A stretch of 64,000 nt of DNA from UBA668 sp038234785. Lineage in GTDB: Bacteria > Actinomycetota > Acidimicrobiia > Acidimicrobiales > Ilumatobacteraceae. A program made the translations under genes and the position numbers. Below are positions 34,408 to 42,543 of this stretch, in pieces; the stretch's first letter is position 1, and the number at the start of each line of letters is the position of its first letter. The stretch is taken from positions 1 through 64,000 of the forward strand of contig JBBQTC010000008.1 of the NCBI GenBank assembly GCA_038234785.1, in the 5' to 3' direction. The notes below the pieces were generated by a model, which saw nothing but the letters and a program-made list of their open reading frames with translations, searched no databases and was not told the DNA's origin.

Positions 34408-35844
34408 GTGCGCACACGAGCGCCCAAATACCTACTCGGCGCGGCCTTCGGTGCCGTCGCCACCACCCTGTTGATCGGTACCACGGCATTCGCCGAGGAC
34501 GCAGATCCCATCGCCGTGCTCGGTTCCCAGACCAGCCTGCTGTGGGTCGTCATCGGCGCCGTACTGGTCATCTTCATGCAGGCCGGCTTCGCACTCGTCG
34601 AGACCGGCTTCACCCAGAAGAAGAACGCTGCGGAGGTGATGAGCACCAACTTCGCCATCTTCGGCCTCGGTTTCATCGGGTTCCTCTTCGTCGGCTTCCC
34701 GTTGGCCTTCTCCGGGTTCAGCTACTCGGCGATGGGTCTCGATGCCCCGATGAACGGCAACGGCCTCCCCGCCGTCGGCGGCGAGTTCACCGGCATCTTC
34801 TACTGGGGCTACAGCCACCTCGGAGATGCAGCCACGCCGGCGCTGCTCGGCTTCTTCCTCTACATGGTGGCCTTCATGGACACCACCGCCACGATCCCCA
34901 CCGGTTCGATGGCAGAACGTTGGAAGTGGAAGAGCTTCGTCTGGTGGGGCCTGTTCTGCGGCGCCATCTACTACCCGCTGTTCGCAGCGTGGACCTGGGG
35001 CGGCGGCTGGCTCGCCAAGTCCTGGGAGACGATGCACCTCGGTGCCGGTTACGTCGACTTCGACGGTTCCGGTGTCGTGCACGCCGTCGGCGGCGCGGCC
35101 GCCCTGGCCGGTGCCATCGTGCTCGGGCCCCGCATCGGCAAGTTCGGTCCCGACGGCAAGGCTCGGGCCATCCCGGGTCACAACATCCCGATGGCCATCC
35201 TCGGTTGCTTCGTCCTGCTGTTCGGCTGGTTCGGCTTCAACGCTGCGTCGACGTTCAGCGCGACGGACATCCAGTTCGCCACCGTTGCCGCCAACACGGC
35301 CATCGCAGCTGCGGTCGGCTCGATCGCAGCGATGTACTACATCACCTTCAAAGCCGGTAAGCCCGATCCGGGCATGATGGTCAACGGCATGCTGGGCGGG
35401 CTCGTCGCCATCACGGCGCCCTGCGCGTTCGTGGCTCCGTGGGCCGCCGCCGTCATCGGTTTGATCGCTGGCGTACTCGCCATCGAGGCCGTGTTCTTCC
35501 TGGAGAAGCGCGGCATCGACGATCCGGTGGGTGCGGTTGCCGTCCACGGCGTCTGCGGCACCTTCGGTGTGCTCGCCGTCGGCATCTTCGCCAACGGCAA
35601 GTACGGCGCCGGCTGGAACGGTTCCAGCTCTGCGGGCGTCGCGGGCATCATCAAGGGCGAGTGGGGCCAACTCGGCGCCCAGGCGCTCGGTGCGCTCGTC
35701 ATCTGGACGGTCATCCTCGGAGTTGCGTTCGGGTTCTTCAAGATCCAGGACAAGATCACCAAGGGCGGCATCCGCAGTACCGAGGAAGACGAGCTCGGCG
35801 GCCTCGACCTGCCCGAGATGGGCGTCCTGGGTTACAACGACTGA
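34408..35844 (+). CDS. amt: Ammonium transporter
   Basis: A 478-residue Amt/MEP/Rh channel for ammonium uptake, with eleven core membrane segments after a cleavable-looking N-terminal signal (LLIGTTAFAEDA). Hallmarks include MQAGFALVETGFTQKKNA, the gate region AFMDTTATIPTGSMAERWKW, FDGSGVVHAVGGAAALAGA with a conserved His, and the second pore His in AVHGVCGTFG. The GTG start follows AGGAG by 5 bases. glnK is 60 bases downstream, the normal partner that plugs the channel when nitrogen is plentiful. A GlnR-like box is upstream. Confidence 0.95.
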   Translation: MRTRAPKYLLGAAFGAVATTLLIGTTAFAEDADPIAVLGSQTSLLWVVIGAVLVIFMQAGFALVETGFTQKKNAAEVMSTNFAIFGLGFIGFLFVGFPLAFSGFSYSAMGLDAPMNGNGLPAVGGEFTGIFYWGYSHLGDAATPALLGFFLYMVAFMDTTATIPTGSMAERWKWKSFVWWGLFCGAIYYPLFAAWTWGGGWLAKSWETMHLGAGYVDFDGSGVVHAVGGAAALAGAIVLGPRIGKFGPDGKARAIPGHNIPMAILGCFVLLFGWFGFNAASTFSATDIQFATVAANTAIAAAVGSIAAMYYITFKAGKPDPGMMVNGMLGGLVAITAPCAFVAPWAAAVIGLIAGVLAIEAVFFLEKRGIDDPVGAVAVHGVCGTFGVLAVGIFANGKYGAGWNGSSSAGVAGIIKGEWGQLGAQALGALVIWTVILGVAFGFFKIQDKITKGGIRSTEEDELGGLDLPEMGVLGYND

Positions 35845-35904
35845 GGATGACCCGACAATGACTCACATGTTCAACATCGTCCCGAGCCGGAAGGCAGCCC
35901 ATTC

Positions 35905-36243
35905 ATGAAACTCATCACCGCAATCGTCAAACCGTTCAAGTTGGATGACGTGAAGGCGGCGGCCAAGGCCGCCGGCGTGGTCGGCATCACCGTGACCGAA
36001 GTGCGTGGCTTCGGCCGCCAGGGCGGTCACACCGAGGTCTACCGCGGCACCGAGTACAATATCGACTTCGTTCCGAAGGTGAAGCTGGAGATCGTGCTGG
36101 ATGACAGCGCCGTCGACGGTGTCATCGAGGTGCTCCGCGAAGCAGCCGTCACCGGCAAGATCGGTGACGGCAAGATCTGGGTGACCGACATCGATCGCCT
36201 GATCCGCATCCGCACCGGGGAAGAAGGGGCCGACGCCATCTAG
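35905..36243 (+). CDS. glnK: Nitrogen regulatory protein PII
   Basis: A 112-residue PII signalling protein that reads ATP/ADP and 2-oxoglutarate and blocks Amt when nitrogen is sufficient. The T-loop reads GRQGGHTEVYRGTEYNIDF with uridylylation-type Tyr51 at the canonical position; the usual Lys40 is Gly. The presence of glnD on the facing strand agrees with modification at Tyr51, although actinobacterial PII can be adenylylated at the same residue. It ends just before a strong terminator at 36272. Confidence 0.96.
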   Translation: MKLITAIVKPFKLDDVKAAAKAAGVVGITVTEVRGFGRQGGHTEVYRGTEYNIDFVPKVKLEIVLDDSAVDGVIEVLREAAVTGKIGDGKIWVTDIDRLIRIRTGEEGADAI

Positions 36244-36271
36244 CGCCGGTCGACATCACTGAACGGCACGA

Positions 36272-36306
36272 GGCCGTGATGCCCACTTCGGTGGCGCATC
36301 ACGGCC
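36272..36306 (+). terminator. Terminator hairpin after amt-glnK
   Basis: A 15-base-pair stem starting GGCCGTGATGC and ending GCATCACGGCC, with an inner CCAC/GTGG, one bulge and a TTCG tetraloop. It separates amt-glnK from the convergent glnD gene. There is no T-run, as is common in high-G+C Actinobacteria. Confidence 0.75.
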
Positions 36307-36346
36307 CTGTCGCGTCACGGCCCTGTCGCGTCACGGCCCTGTCGCG
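36299..36346. repeat. Three tandem copies of a 16-base unit
   Basis: TCACGGCCCTGTCGCG is repeated exactly at 36299-36314, 36315-36330 and 36331-36346. Each copy contains TCACGGCC, the 3' arm of the adjoining terminator, so extra copies could offer alternative pairing partners. The array ends 2 bases before the glnD stop codon. Confidence 0.85.
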
Positions 36347-36348
36347 TT

Positions 36349-38688
36349 TCAGCTGTCGTCGAGCGCGGCCTTGAGGCGGGCGACGAGATCGGCATGCTGG
36401 TCGTCGGGCACCTTTGCCCCGTCGCCGGCCTGCACGTAGAACACGTCGACGACCTCGTGTCCCAGGGTGGCGACCTTCGCCGAGCGGATGTCGAGACCCG
36501 CCGTGACCAGTTCGTGCGACAGGCGGTACAGAACCGCCGGCCCGTCCGGTGCGCGGACGTCGATCATCGTGGTGAGGTCGGACGCGTCGTTGCTGATCAG
36601 CACCTCGCGTCGCGGGCTCGCCGCGGCGAGCGGACGGCGTCGCGACTTGGCCGTGATGCGCTGCGAGAGCCGGGCGTCGAGGTCGAGTTGACCGGCCAAC
36701 GCAACCCGCAGATCGTGCTCGATGCGCTGCAACGGGACCGCGGTGCCGTGCACTCGGAACAGGCGGAACTCGTCGACCGCCGTTCCGTCGGGGCCGGTGT
36801 GGGCCTCGGCGCCGACCACGTCGACACCGTGCAACGAGAGCGCCCCCGCGATCAACGAGAACAGTCCGCTGCGGTCGGCACTGGCGATGCGGAGGACGTC
36901 GAACTCGCCCTCGGTGTCGTGCTGGAGGTGCATCCCTCCCTGCTCGTTCACCTTCGTCACGAGATCGGCGAAGCGATTGGGATCGTTCGAAGGCTCCGGC
37001 AGGCGGCCGTCACCACGCAGGACGCGCGCCGTTCGGTCGACCAACTCGTCGACGAGCCCTTCCTTCCATGCCGACCACGCAGACGGACCGGTTGCCAAGC
37101 TGTCGGCACGGGTGAGCGCATCGAGCAGCTCGAGCCGGCCGGTGTCGCCGACCGCATCGGCGACGTTCGAGGTGGTGCGCGGATCGGACAGGTCACGTCG
37201 CGTCGCCGTCTCCGCGAGGAGCAGGTGGTGCTCGACCATCGACACGAGGATGTCGACATCCTCGGACGACCACCCCATCCGTCGACCAATCGTGACCACG
37301 AGGTCCATGCCGACCTCGGTGTGGTCGCCGGGGAAGCCCTTGCCGACGTCGTGGAGCAGCGCGCCGGCCAGCAGCAGGTCCGGGCGGGAGACTTCGCGGA
37401 CGAACTCGTTCGCGTTGGCCACCGTTTGCAGCAGGTGACGATCGACCGTGTAGGTGTGGAACGCGTTGCGTTGCGGAAGGCTGCGCACGGCACGCCACTC
37501 CGGCAGGTAGCGACTGAACAGGTCGAAACGCTCGAGCGCCTCGACCGCTCCGACCAACCCCTGGCCCGCGCCGAGGAGGCTCACGAACGCCCGCCGAGTC
37601 CGCTCGCTCCACGGCTCACCGGGTTCGGCGCCGCGGCTGGCGAGGATCTGCAGCGACCTCGCGCTCACCGGCAACCCGGCGTGCGCCGCGGTGGCCGCGA
37701 GATGGAACACGTACCAGGGCTCGTCGACCTCGGCATCGGCAGCAATGTGCGCCTCACCATCGATGACGGTGACTCCGGCGCCCACGGTGGCACCTGTGCG
37801 GGCGGCACCGCGTCCACCGTGCAGCAGGCGCTCGATGCGCAGCCAGAACCGCTCGGTCGCCCACTCGATGGTGTGCGCGGCATCGGACACCTGGTACATC
37901 AGCGAGTCGGCGTCGGCGTATCCCATCGCCTCGGCGACCTTGTCCTGGTCCTGTAGTTGCAGGACGTTCGATGTCCGACCGGTGAGACGGTGGAGTTCGC
38001 AGCGCACCGCGAGCAACAGGTCGGCGGGCCCGGCCAGGTCGTCGACCGGACCGTCGAGCGCAGCGGCGACCTCCGCCCGATCGACCGCGAGCGCCCAGCG
38101 GATCATGTCGTGGTCGCGCAGGCCGCCGCGTCCGTCTTTCAGGTCGGGCTCGAGCAGCGACGCAACGTCGCCCGTCTTGGCCCATCGGAGCTGATTGGTC
38201 TCCAACAACTGCTGCAACCACGCCATCGGCTTGCGACGCCATTGCTCGAGCGCCTGGCGCTGCACCTCGGCCACGACCTCGCGATCGCCGGCGAGATGCC
38301 GGACGCGCAGGATCGCCGTCGCGGTGTCGAGGTCGCCCGACGCGAGTGACAGCAAGGTCTTGGGGCTGTGCGCCGCCGGACTGAGCTTCAGGCCACCGTC
38401 CCACATCGGATACCAGAGCTGCTCGGCGACGTCGCGCACGTCGGCGTCACGCACCTTGGGCGGGTGGATCAACATCACGTCGATGTCGCTGCCGGGACAG
38501 AGCACGCCGCGGGCGTATCCGCCGGTGGCGATCAACGCCCACCCGGGTTGGAGCTCGGATGCCAGGCTGTAGAGCCATGCATCGGCCTGCTGGGAAAGTC
38601 GACGGGCCAGCACCCGCCCGGCGAGGTCGGGATCGCCCACCACGTGCGTGCGCATTCGTTTGATCGTGGCGGCATCGACCGACTGCAT
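36349..38688 (-). CDS. glnD: Bifunctional [protein-PII] uridylyl/nucleotidyl-transferase and -removing enzyme
   Basis: A 779-residue nitrogen sensor that modifies and demodifies PII according to glutamine level. The nucleotidyltransferase motif ATGGYARGVLCPGSDIDVML has GG at 56-57 and acidic D68/D70; the HD phosphohydrolase is intact (LLLAGALLHDVGKG, later VEHHLLLAE), and two C-terminal ACT domains bind glutamine. It converges on glnK, its substrate. It should start leaderless: TAGGCT is 6 bases before the ATG and shares its TA with the promoter of the divergent F420-type gene. Actinobacterial homologues may adenylylate rather than uridylylate. Confidence 0.94.
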   Translation of the reverse strand: MQSVDAATIKRMRTHVVGDPDLAGRVLARRLSQQADAWLYSLASELQPGWALIATGGYARGVLCPGSDIDVMLIHPPKVRDADVRDVAEQLWYPMWDGGLKLSPAAHSPKTLLSLASGDLDTATAILRVRHLAGDREVVAEVQRQALEQWRRKPMAWLQQLLETNQLRWAKTGDVASLLEPDLKDGRGGLRDHDMIRWALAVDRAEVAAALDGPVDDLAGPADLLLAVRCELHRLTGRTSNVLQLQDQDKVAEAMGYADADSLMYQVSDAAHTIEWATERFWLRIERLLHGGRGAARTGATVGAGVTVIDGEAHIAADAEVDEPWYVFHLAATAAHAGLPVSARSLQILASRGAEPGEPWSERTRRAFVSLLGAGQGLVGAVEALERFDLFSRYLPEWRAVRSLPQRNAFHTYTVDRHLLQTVANANEFVREVSRPDLLLAGALLHDVGKGFPGDHTEVGMDLVVTIGRRMGWSSEDVDILVSMVEHHLLLAETATRRDLSDPRTTSNVADAVGDTGRLELLDALTRADSLATGPSAWSAWKEGLVDELVDRTARVLRGDGRLPEPSNDPNRFADLVTKVNEQGGMHLQHDTEGEFDVLRIASADRSGLFSLIAGALSLHGVDVVGAEAHTGPDGTAVDEFRLFRVHGTAVPLQRIEHDLRVALAGQLDLDARLSQRITAKSRRRPLAAASPRREVLISNDASDLTTMIDVRAPDGPAVLYRLSHELVTAGLDIRSAKVATLGHEVVDVFYVQAGDGAKVPDDQHADLVARLKAALDDS

Positions 38689-38694
38689 CGTGTC

Positions 38695-38704
38695 AGCCTA
38701 GAGT
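38695..38704. promoter_or_regulatory. Symmetric bidirectional -10 box (glnD / FrhB-type gene)
   Basis: AGCCTAGAGT fits ANNNTANNNT. Rightward TAGAGT lies 7 bases before the ATG at 38712; leftward TAGGCT lies 6 bases before the ATG at 38688. Only 23 bases separate the two genes, so both transcripts must start here or inside the opposing gene. Confidence 0.65.
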
Positions 38705-38711
38705 CCCCCGT

Positions 38712-39890
38712 ATGACGGACACCCTCCAAACACCAGCCCAGGCCGGACGCTGGACCGCTCAGTGGAAAGAGCTCTACGCGGAGGTCATCACCACCGGTCT
38801 GTGCACCGGATGCGCGGGGTGTGTCGTCACCTGTCCCCATGACGTCATCGGGTACGAGCACGAGGAAGGCAAGTACATGCCGTTCCACCTCGAGGAAGAA
38901 CTCGGGCTCGACAACTGCGTGCACGGCGAGAAGGGATGCACGACCTGCACCCGCGCCTGCCCGAGGTTCCGGGCGTGGGAACCCAACGCCGATGTGCACC
39001 TGTTCGGTCGGGTCCGCGAGCCCGAGGAGATGTCGGGCATCTGGCGGCAGCTGCTGCTCACCCGGGCGGCCGACGACACCCAGCATCGCCAGGGCCAGGA
39101 CGGCGGCTTCGTCACCGCGATGCTGACCTGGTTGATGGACAACGACTACATCGAAGCGGCAATGGTGAGCGGCGTCGAGGCCGACGACGCGTGGAAGGCC
39201 AAGCCGGTGCTCGCCCGGAACAAGGATGAGGTGCTCGCCACCGCAGGCAGCCGCTACACGTACTGCGCCAACCCGCTCGCACTGCGCGACGCAAAGGAAC
39301 AGGGGTTCACCCGCCTCGCGCTCGTCGGCATGGGCTGCCAGACCAGTTCGCCACCGACCATGTGGGACCGCAAGGCCGGCAAGGTCTCCAAGCCGTTTCT
39401 GTTCAACATCGGCTTGCTCTGCAGCAAGACCTTCGACGACGCGATCTTCCCGGAACTGTTCGAGGCCAAGTACGGGCTGAAGAAGCAGGACATGGTGAAG
39501 ATGAACATCAAGGGCGTCTTCCAGATCTGGATGAAGGACGGCTCGTATCACGAGATCGACCTGAAGGAATGCCACCAGTGGACCCGCGAGGGGTGCAAGA
39601 ACTGCCCCGACTTCGCGGCCGAGCACGCCGACATCTCCACCGGGGGCATCGGCAAGGACAACGACTGGACCCTCACCATCGTGCGCACCGAACTGGGCGA
39701 GGAGGTCATCGAGCGGATGATCAAGGACGGCACGATCATCGCCCGACCGGCCCAGGAGGACGAAGTGGCGATGAAGCTGCTGCGCACGCTCAGCATCGTC
39801 AGCCGGCGCCGCTGGCCGAACTGGGCCGACCCGGCTCCCGCGGTCGGCGTCCCCCCGCCCAAGAAAAAGGCGGCTCCCGCGGTCGTTTGA
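38712..39890 (+). CDS. Coenzyme F420 hydrogenase/dehydrogenase beta-subunit (FrhB)-family protein
   Basis: A 392-residue iron-sulfur flavoprotein of the FrhB/FpoF family, which moves electrons to or from F420 or ferredoxin. An N-terminal ferredoxin-like part has CTGCAGCVVTCP and CTTCTRACP, enough for two 4Fe-4S clusters; the FrhB N and C domains follow (RQGQDGGFVTAML, GMGCQTSS, GIGKDNDW). It lies alone and diverges from glnD with 23 bases between start codons. The physiological partner is unknown; F420-dependent reduction is the family expectation. C-terminal tail is Pro/Lys-rich. Confidence 0.85.
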   Translation: MTDTLQTPAQAGRWTAQWKELYAEVITTGLCTGCAGCVVTCPHDVIGYEHEEGKYMPFHLEEELGLDNCVHGEKGCTTCTRACPRFRAWEPNADVHLFGRVREPEEMSGIWRQLLLTRAADDTQHRQGQDGGFVTAMLTWLMDNDYIEAAMVSGVEADDAWKAKPVLARNKDEVLATAGSRYTYCANPLALRDAKEQGFTRLALVGMGCQTSSPPTMWDRKAGKVSKPFLFNIGLLCSKTFDDAIFPELFEAKYGLKKQDMVKMNIKGVFQIWMKDGSYHEIDLKECHQWTREGCKNCPDFAAEHADISTGGIGKDNDWTLTIVRTELGEEVIERMIKDGTIIARPAQEDEVAMKLLRTLSIVSRRRWPNWADPAPAVGVPPPKKKAAPAVV

Positions 39891-39906
39891 TGCCCACGCC
39901 AGGGTA

Positions 39907-40416
39907 ATGTGCAGTATGCAACAATTGCCGGCTACAGATGTCGCCAGCAACCCTCCCGACGAGTTCGATGCCGTGACCGACGCACTGTTGACCGCATCCA
40001 GGGCCCTGGTGGCCGTCGCTGCACGGTCGCTCGCCGAGGTGGACGACGACGTCACCCTCCCCCAGTACCGAGCCCTCGTGGTGCTCGCATCCCACGGTCC
40101 CCAACACGTCGGGGAACTTGCGTCCGCGCTCGACGTCCATGCTTCGACGTCGACACGCCTGTGCGATCGCCTGGTCAAGAAGCAGCTCGTCCGGCGCTCG
40201 GTCGACAGCGAGAGCCGGCGGGAGACGAGCATCACGCTCACCGCCGCCGGCCGGGCGTTGGTGGATCGTGTCACCTCCGCTCGCCGCCGCGAGATCGAAC
40301 ACATCGTTGGCCGCATCCCTGCCAACCTGCGCAGCGGGGCCGTCACCGCGTTGCGTGCATTCACCGAAGCAGCGGGCGAAGTGCCCCAGCAGTCCTGGGT
40401 CCTGGGCTGGTCGTGA
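39907..40416 (+). CDS. MarR-family transcriptional regulator
   Basis: A 169-residue winged-helix regulator. The DNA-binding part reads VGELASALDVHASTSTRLCDRLVKKQLVRR with the wing DSESRRETSITLTAAG. A second ATG at 39916 may be the true start, because TAATGT lies 5 bases before it (leaderless pattern). A partial palindrome TGTGCAGTATGCAACA (39908-39923) overlaps that start and could be its own operator. The stop overlaps the GTG of the chloride-channel gene by 4 bases, so both are co-transcribed and the ClC gene may be its target. Confidence 0.88.
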   Translation: MCSMQQLPATDVASNPPDEFDAVTDALLTASRALVAVAARSLAEVDDDVTLPQYRALVVLASHGPQHVGELASALDVHASTSTRLCDRLVKKQLVRRSVDSESRRETSITLTAAGRALVDRVTSARRREIEHIVGRIPANLRSGAVTALRAFTEAAGEVPQQSWVLGWS

Positions 40417-41729
40417 AGAGAACCACCTGGATCGCCGACCACCGACGAGACGAACTCCGCAACCTCGCCCGCCGTTCTCATCAGGTCGTGCTGCTCGCCG
40501 CGGTGGTCGGCGTGCTCACCGGCCTCGTCGTGGCCGCCTTCGAGTGGATGGCCGTCACCTGCGGCTTCGACCACGTGCTCAACCTCGACCCGCGGATCGC
40601 CGCGTTCCTGCCCGGCATCGGCCTGCTCGTCGCCTACGCAGCCCGCCGGTTGATCGCGCCGGGCACCTCTCCGGCGACCGCCGACGAGTACTTGCACGCG
40701 TTCCACGACCCGCAGCACAAGCTGGCGATCCGCCCGTTCATCGCTCGGATGGTGGCCGCCGTGGCCACGCTCGGCACCGGGACGCCGATGGGCCTCGAAG
40801 GTCCGTCCATGTATGCCGGTGCCACCATCGGTCAACAACTGCAACGTCGTCTTCCTCGGTCGTCCGCGGGTGCTGATCGGCGGGCCCTGCTGACCGCCGG
40901 CTCTGCGGCCGGCGTGGCCGCCATCTTCAAGGCGCCGGCCACCGGCGCGGTGTTCGCCCTCGAGGTGCCCTACCAGAACGACCTCGCCCGCCGCATGCTG
41001 CTGCCGGCGCTCGTCGCCAGCGCCACCGGCTACCTCACGTTCGCGGCCATCAACGGCACCACGCCGCTGTTCGCGATCGACGGCACGCCGACCTTCTCGA
41101 TGCGAGACATCCTCGGCGCCACCGCGGTCGGCGTGTTCGCCGGCGTCGGCGCACGCCTCTTCGCCTGGCTCATCCGGCGAGCGAAGCGTCTCGCCACCCG
41201 GCCCCGTCCGGTGCTGCTGGCGCTCGGCGCAGGCATCTCGATCGCCGTCTTCTACGCGCTCGGTCGGCTCTTCACGGGCGAGTCACTCCTCCTCGGCGCC
41301 GGTTACGAGGTCGTGAAGTGGGCTGTGGAGCCGGGAAGGGCGCTGTGGGTGCTCGTCGCAATCCTGGTACTGCGCTGCATGGCCACGTCCGCCGCGGTGG
41401 CCGGGGGTGCCGTCGGTGGCCTCTTCGTGCCGCTCGTGGTCGCAGGGGCGCTCACCGGATCGATCATCGGTCGAGCCGTCAACCACTCCGACCTCACCCT
41501 GTTCGTCGTCATCGGCGTGGCCGCGTTCCTCGGCGCCGGCTACCGGGTGCCGCTCGCATCAGTCATGTTCGTCGCCGAGACGACGGGCCGTCCGTCGTTC
41601 ATCGTGCCCGGACTCATCGCTGCGGTCGCCGCCGAACTGATGATGGGCTCGTCGTCGGTCACGGCGTACCAGAAGTCGAGTGAGCCGGCCGTTCCGGCGA
41701 TGGCCGCCACGCCCGCCAGTCGAACCTGA
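40413..41729 (+). CDS. ClC-family chloride channel or transporter
   Basis: A 438-residue membrane protein of the voltage-gated ClC family. Selectivity-filter motifs are recognisable in altered form: GTGTPMGLEGPSMYAG (for GSGIP and GREGP) and GGAVGGLFVPLVVAGAL (for GxFxP). There is no CBS domain. It starts with GTG overlapping the MarR stop, so translation is coupled. Whether it is a channel or a chloride (or fluoride)/proton antiporter cannot be read with confidence. Confidence 0.88.
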   Translation: MKRTTWIADHRRDELRNLARRSHQVVLLAAVVGVLTGLVVAAFEWMAVTCGFDHVLNLDPRIAAFLPGIGLLVAYAARRLIAPGTSPATADEYLHAFHDPQHKLAIRPFIARMVAAVATLGTGTPMGLEGPSMYAGATIGQQLQRRLPRSSAGADRRALLTAGSAAGVAAIFKAPATGAVFALEVPYQNDLARRMLLPALVASATGYLTFAAINGTTPLFAIDGTPTFSMRDILGATAVGVFAGVGARLFAWLIRRAKRLATRPRPVLLALGAGISIAVFYALGRLFTGESLLLGAGYEVVKWAVEPGRALWVLVAILVLRCMATSAAVAGGAVGGLFVPLVVAGALTGSIIGRAVNHSDLTLFVVIGVAAFLGAGYRVPLASVMFVAETTGRPSFIVPGLIAAVAAELMMGSSSVTAYQKSSEPAVPAMAATPASRT

Positions 41730-41753
41730 CGAGCGCGCGAGACTCCACGAACC

Positions 41754-42539
41754 ATGGACATGTCATACGGCGACTACCTGCACCTCGATCAGGTGCTCGA
41801 CGCCCAACACCCGCTGTCGCCCGACCACAACGAGATGCTCTTCATCGTCCAACACCAGACGAGCGAGCTGTGGATGAAGCTCATGCTCCACGAACTGCGA
41901 GCTGCGGTGGGTCACGTCGCCGACGACCAGTTGCAGCCGGCGTTCAAGATGCTGAGCAGGGTCAGCCGCATCATGGAGCAGCTCGTGCATGCATGGGACG
42001 TGCTGGCGACGATGACGCCGCCCGAGTACACCGCGATCCGGCCCTATCTCGGGCAGAGCAGCGGGTTCCAGAGCTGGCAGTACCGGTGCATCGAGTTCGC
42101 CTGTGGGAACAAGAACGGATCAATGCTCGAACAGCATCGGCACGCGCCCGATCGCCTGGCCGACGTCGAAGCTGCGTACCGCGCGCCGTCGCTGTACGAC
42201 GAGACGCTTCGCCTGCTCGCCCGCCGAGGCGTCTCGGTTCCGGCTCGGGTGCTCGAGCGCGACGTCACCGAGCCGTACACCGCCGATCCCGACGTCGAGC
42301 AGGCATGGTTGTACGTCTACCGGAACGCGCAGGACCACTGGGACCTCTACCAACTCGGCGAGGAACTGGTCGATCTCGAGGATGCGTTCCGGCTGTGGCG
42401 CTTCCGCCACCTCACCACCGTGCAGCGAGTGATCGGGTTCAAGCGCGGCACCGGTGGCACGTCCGGGGTGGGCTATCTGCAGTCGATGCTCGACACGGTC
42501 CTGTTCCCCGAGCTGTGGTCGATGCGCACCGCCCTGTGA
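41754..42539 (+). CDS. kynA: Tryptophan 2,3-dioxygenase
   Basis: A 261-residue haem enzyme that opens the indole ring of tryptophan to N-formylkynurenine. Family segments are clear: MSYGDYLHLDQVLDAQHP, FIVQHQTSELWMKLMLHEL, SGFQSWQYRCIEF and RHLTTVQRVIGFKRGTGGTSG, the last holding the haem-ligating His. Length is typical of bacterial TDO. No other kynurenine-pathway gene is beside it. It starts 24 bases after the ClC gene and converges on the sarcosine-oxidase-like gene with a 4-base gap. Confidence 0.95.
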   Translation: MDMSYGDYLHLDQVLDAQHPLSPDHNEMLFIVQHQTSELWMKLMLHELRAAVGHVADDQLQPAFKMLSRVSRIMEQLVHAWDVLATMTPPEYTAIRPYLGQSSGFQSWQYRCIEFACGNKNGSMLEQHRHAPDRLADVEAAYRAPSLYDETLRLLARRGVSVPARVLERDVTEPYTADPDVEQAWLYVYRNAQDHWDLYQLGEELVDLEDAFRLWRFRHLTTVQRVIGFKRGTGGTSGVGYLQSMLDTVLFPELWSMRTAL

Positions 42540-42543
42540 TGTC

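Noticed and set aside
35858..35908. 16-codon reading frame between amt and glnK ending on the glnK start codon
   Set aside because: It begins with ATGACTCACATG and overlaps glnK as TGA/ATG, so a coupling leader is possible, but there is no clear ribosome site or conservation evidence.
36299..36346. CRISPR-like array
   Set aside because: Units are contiguous 16-mers without spacers; it is a simple tandem repeat.
39908..39923. MarR self-operator TGTGCAGTATGCAACA
   Set aside because: The symmetry is imperfect and offset by one base; kept only as a note in the gene entry.
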